From contig JBJXHH010000037.1 of the NCBI GenBank assembly GCA_046160675.1, positions 1 through 12,137 of the forward strand: DNA of 12,137 bases, read 5' to 3'. The notes beneath the pieces were generated by a model. It saw nothing but the letters and a program-made list of their open reading frames with translations, was not told where the DNA came from and did no database searches. Origin of the DNA: JACMJP01 sp046160675 (GTDB taxonomy: Bacteria; Bacteroidota; Bacteroidia; Chitinophagales; BACL12). Position 1 is the first letter of the stretch. Each line of letters begins with the position of its first letter. Below, piece after piece: positions 12,071 through 12,137 of the stretch. The position numbers and the translations under genes are program-made.

Positions 12071-12137
12071 ATGAAGCGGTTTTACTTGCTTTTGTGCTGC
12101 AGTATTCTTGCAGTTTCGCTTTTTTCTCAAACCACTT
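12071..12137 (+). CDS. Start of a secreted protein gene, cut by the window end
   Basis: An open frame of 22 codons starts at an ATG and runs off the right edge. It encodes MKRFYLLLCCSILAVSLFSQ followed by Thr-Thr, a convincing Sec signal peptide with cleavage probably before the Gln. The body of the protein is outside the window, so its family cannot be named. It is transcribed divergently from the cupin gene. A PorP/SprF-like partner of the surface proteins would start this way, but so would many other exported proteins. Confidence 0.7.
   Translation, partial: MKRFYLLLCCSILAVSLFSQTT

Overview
The window looks like chromosomal DNA from a member of the Bacteroidota. Three large secreted proteins end in the gliding-motility-associated (CHU_C / TIGR04131-type) C-terminal domain used by the type IX secretion system (T9SS), and the upstream regions carry TAnnTTTG-like boxes, the -7 element of this phylum, instead of strong Shine-Dalgarno sites. 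Base composition is moderately AT-rich. The order cannot be fixed from the sequence; something near Chitinophagales, Saprospirales or Flavobacteriales is a guess. No tRNA, rRNA, CRISPR array, insertion sequence or phage gene is visible, and no gene-free stretch exceeds about 110 bases.

Left part, plus strand (1-1606): the 3' end of cdsA (CDP-diacylglycerol synthase), then psd (phosphatidylserine decarboxylase proenzyme), two steps of phosphatidylethanolamine synthesis. The intervening enzyme, phosphatidylserine synthase, is not in the window. A small secreted Thr/Ser/Ala-rich protein with four cysteines follows and ends at a clear hairpin-plus-T-run terminator.

Middle, minus strand (4752 down to 1622): a tight four-gene operon with gaps of 0, 3 and 2 bases. 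In order of transcription it encodes a small cytochrome c lipoprotein, anhydro-N-acetylmuramic acid kinase (AnmK, cell-wall recycling), an extended SDR NAD(P)-dependent epimerase/reductase and a YjjG-like HAD phosphatase. The cytochrome start codon lies in the loop of a perfect 12-bp inverted repeat followed by eight U residues. This looks like a terminator for the upstream gene overlapping the start of the operon.

Right part, minus strand (11983 down to 4800): a cupin gene, then a tandem array of three paralogous T9SS-exported proteins (781, 701 and 719 aa). All share an N-terminal cysteine-rich module with an invariant VYQRCCRN motif, an Ig/cadherin-like segment, PKD-type beta domains and the T9SS sorting domain. 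The two downstream copies are the most alike. At the right edge a divergent plus-strand gene begins with a signal peptide and is cut by the window end.

The most interesting items are the tandem paralog array with its recurring, apparently uncharacterised N-terminal module, the hairpin that encloses the cytochrome start codon, and a recurring TAnnTTTA box 18-23 bases before five start codons.
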